Shown here piece by piece: positions 63,472-64,000 of a stretch of 64,000 nt of DNA (its first letter is position 1; every line of letters begins with the position of its first letter). The DNA is from Amphritea sp. Lineage in GTDB: Bacteria; Pseudomonadota; Gammaproteobacteria; Pseudomonadales; Balneatricaceae. The stretch lies in contig NZ_JADGEW010000001.1 in assembly GCF_016744155.1 (NCBI RefSeq), forward strand, positions 124,001-188,000, in the 5' to 3' direction. Under the pieces are notes generated by a model. That model searched no databases, was not told where the DNA came from, and saw nothing but the letters and a program-made list of their open reading frames with translations. The position numbers and the translations under genes are program-made.

Positions 63472-64000
63472 ATGCTTATGAAAACAATAAAAAACTACTC
63501 AGTCTCACTCCTTTTTTGTCTGGCGGTAGCAGGCTTTAGCGGTGTTTTAGCGGCGAGCGATACTATCATCATCAAGGCTGTAGGTACCTGGGGGTATTTC
63601 ACCAATTACCAAAAACACGAGGGGCCCTTCTGGAATCAGCGTATTGCTGATGTAACCGAGGGACAGATTATCGGTGAAATTAAGCCGCACACTGAACTTG
63701 GCTTACAGGGTTATGAAATCATGCGCCTGGTAAAAAATGGTGTGTTTGATTTTGCCTTTGGTCTGCCGGGGTATGTAGTACCAGAAAGTGAAATATTTGA
63801 AGGGGCAGATCTGTCTTCACTGGTACAAAACATTGATGTGCAGAAACAGGTGGCGAATGCTTATTTTCCGACACTCGAACGCGCCTTTGCGGAAAAATAT
63901 AATGCAAAACTAATGATGCTATATCCCTTCCCAAGTCAGATGCTTTGGTGTGACCAGAAGATAAGTAATATTGAAGACCTGAAAGGGAAGCGGATAAGAG
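63472..64000 (+). CDS. TRAP-type solute-binding protein, 3' part outside window
   Basis: The frame is open from 63472 (ATG, with another ATG two codons later) to the window edge, giving about 176 residues. It has a signal peptide (hydrophobic 10-26, LAASDT junction) and the pattern of a DctP-type solute-binding protein (IRLVKNGVFDFAFGLPGYVVPESEIFEGADL-like stretch, LMMLYPFPSQMLWCDQKISNIEDLKGKRIR). It is divergent from the dctB-position kinase gene. A kinase-adjacent binding protein could feed that kinase a signal or belong to a second transporter; the missing part decides. Confidence 0.8.
   Translation, partial: MLMKTIKNYSVSLLFCLAVAGFSGVLAASDTIIIKAVGTWGYFTNYQKHEGPFWNQRIADVTEGQIIGEIKPHTELGLQGYEIMRLVKNGVFDFAFGLPGYVVPESEIFEGADLSSLVQNIDVQKQVANAYFPTLERAFAEKYNAKLMMLYPFPSQMLWCDQKISNIEDLKGKRIR

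Noticed and set aside
1-64000. CRISPR arrays, tRNA or rRNA genes, transposases, integrases, phage genes
   Set aside because: I saw no direct-repeat array with spacers, no RNA-gene sequence I recognise and no mobile-element protein in any frame.

Overview
The window reads as a chromosomal stretch of a marine, heterotrophic gammaproteobacterium, most likely an Oceanospirillales-type organism. This is inferred from the gene repertoire: NhaB Na+/H+ antiporter, a stand-alone second EF-G, TRAP and branched-chain-type ABC uptake systems, YfiR/GGDEF-EAL signalling, formate-THF ligase and a large NAD-glutamate dehydrogenase. I see no rRNA, tRNA, CRISPR array, integrase, transposase or phage gene. Genes are tightly packed on both strands.

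Layout. 1-2235 (minus): iron-related pair of di-haem oxidoreductase and imelysin (the latter cut by the left edge), with a Fur-box-like site between them. 2511-5219: peroxiredoxin-glutaredoxin fusion, NhaB and a small unknown gene. 5282-9337: copper module with CopA on the minus strand behind a MerR/CueR-type promoter with a 19-bp spacer, then on the plus strand a Cys-rich secreted protein, CueR, a DUF411 protein and a lipoprotein cytochrome c. 9454-14016: phosphoribosyltransferase, EF-G2 and an orphan sigma-54 activator; the EF-G2 terminator appears twice. 14036-18648 (minus): TonB receptor, YfiR and GGDEF-EAL operon. 19134-21323: R2/BMM-like diiron protein and its 2Fe-2S/FAD reductase, behind a 485-bp leader with two FNR-like boxes. 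21525-25870: ABC ATPase, FtsX-type permease and HlyD-type adaptor.

26186-38640 is the most interesting region. A sensor kinase, an NtrC-type regulator and a periplasmic binding protein form one overlapping operon. It is followed by a complete branched-chain-type ABC transporter and an iron alcohol dehydrogenase, a 4HBT-type thioesterase and a succinate-semialdehyde-type dehydrogenase. A good sigma-54 promoter stands before the transporter operon and a weaker one before the sensor operon. Each is preceded, about one helical turn different in distance, by the dyad GATCG-N5-CGATC, which I propose as the regulator's binding site. The whole looks like a self-contained sense-import-oxidise system for an unknown alcohol or hydroxyacid, for example a 4-hydroxybutyrate-like compound.

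38754-53435 holds mostly housekeeping and accessory single genes: COG2509 flavoprotein, metallo-beta-lactamase-fold protein, XRE regulator with a small membrane protein, YeeE/YedE transporter, Fhs, MFS with AraC, AhpD-like with GlxA-like regulator, LysR with phytanoyl-CoA-dioxygenase-like enzyme, SDR, an unknown gene and UspA. 53500-56688 is an unusually short (1062-residue) bacterial-type NAD-glutamate dehydrogenase. 56937-63294 (minus) is a dctBD-dctPQM TRAP system with a near-consensus sigma-54 promoter and two TGAGTCA dyads, one of which overlaps the dctD stop codon. The right edge cuts a second TRAP-type solute-binding protein gene.
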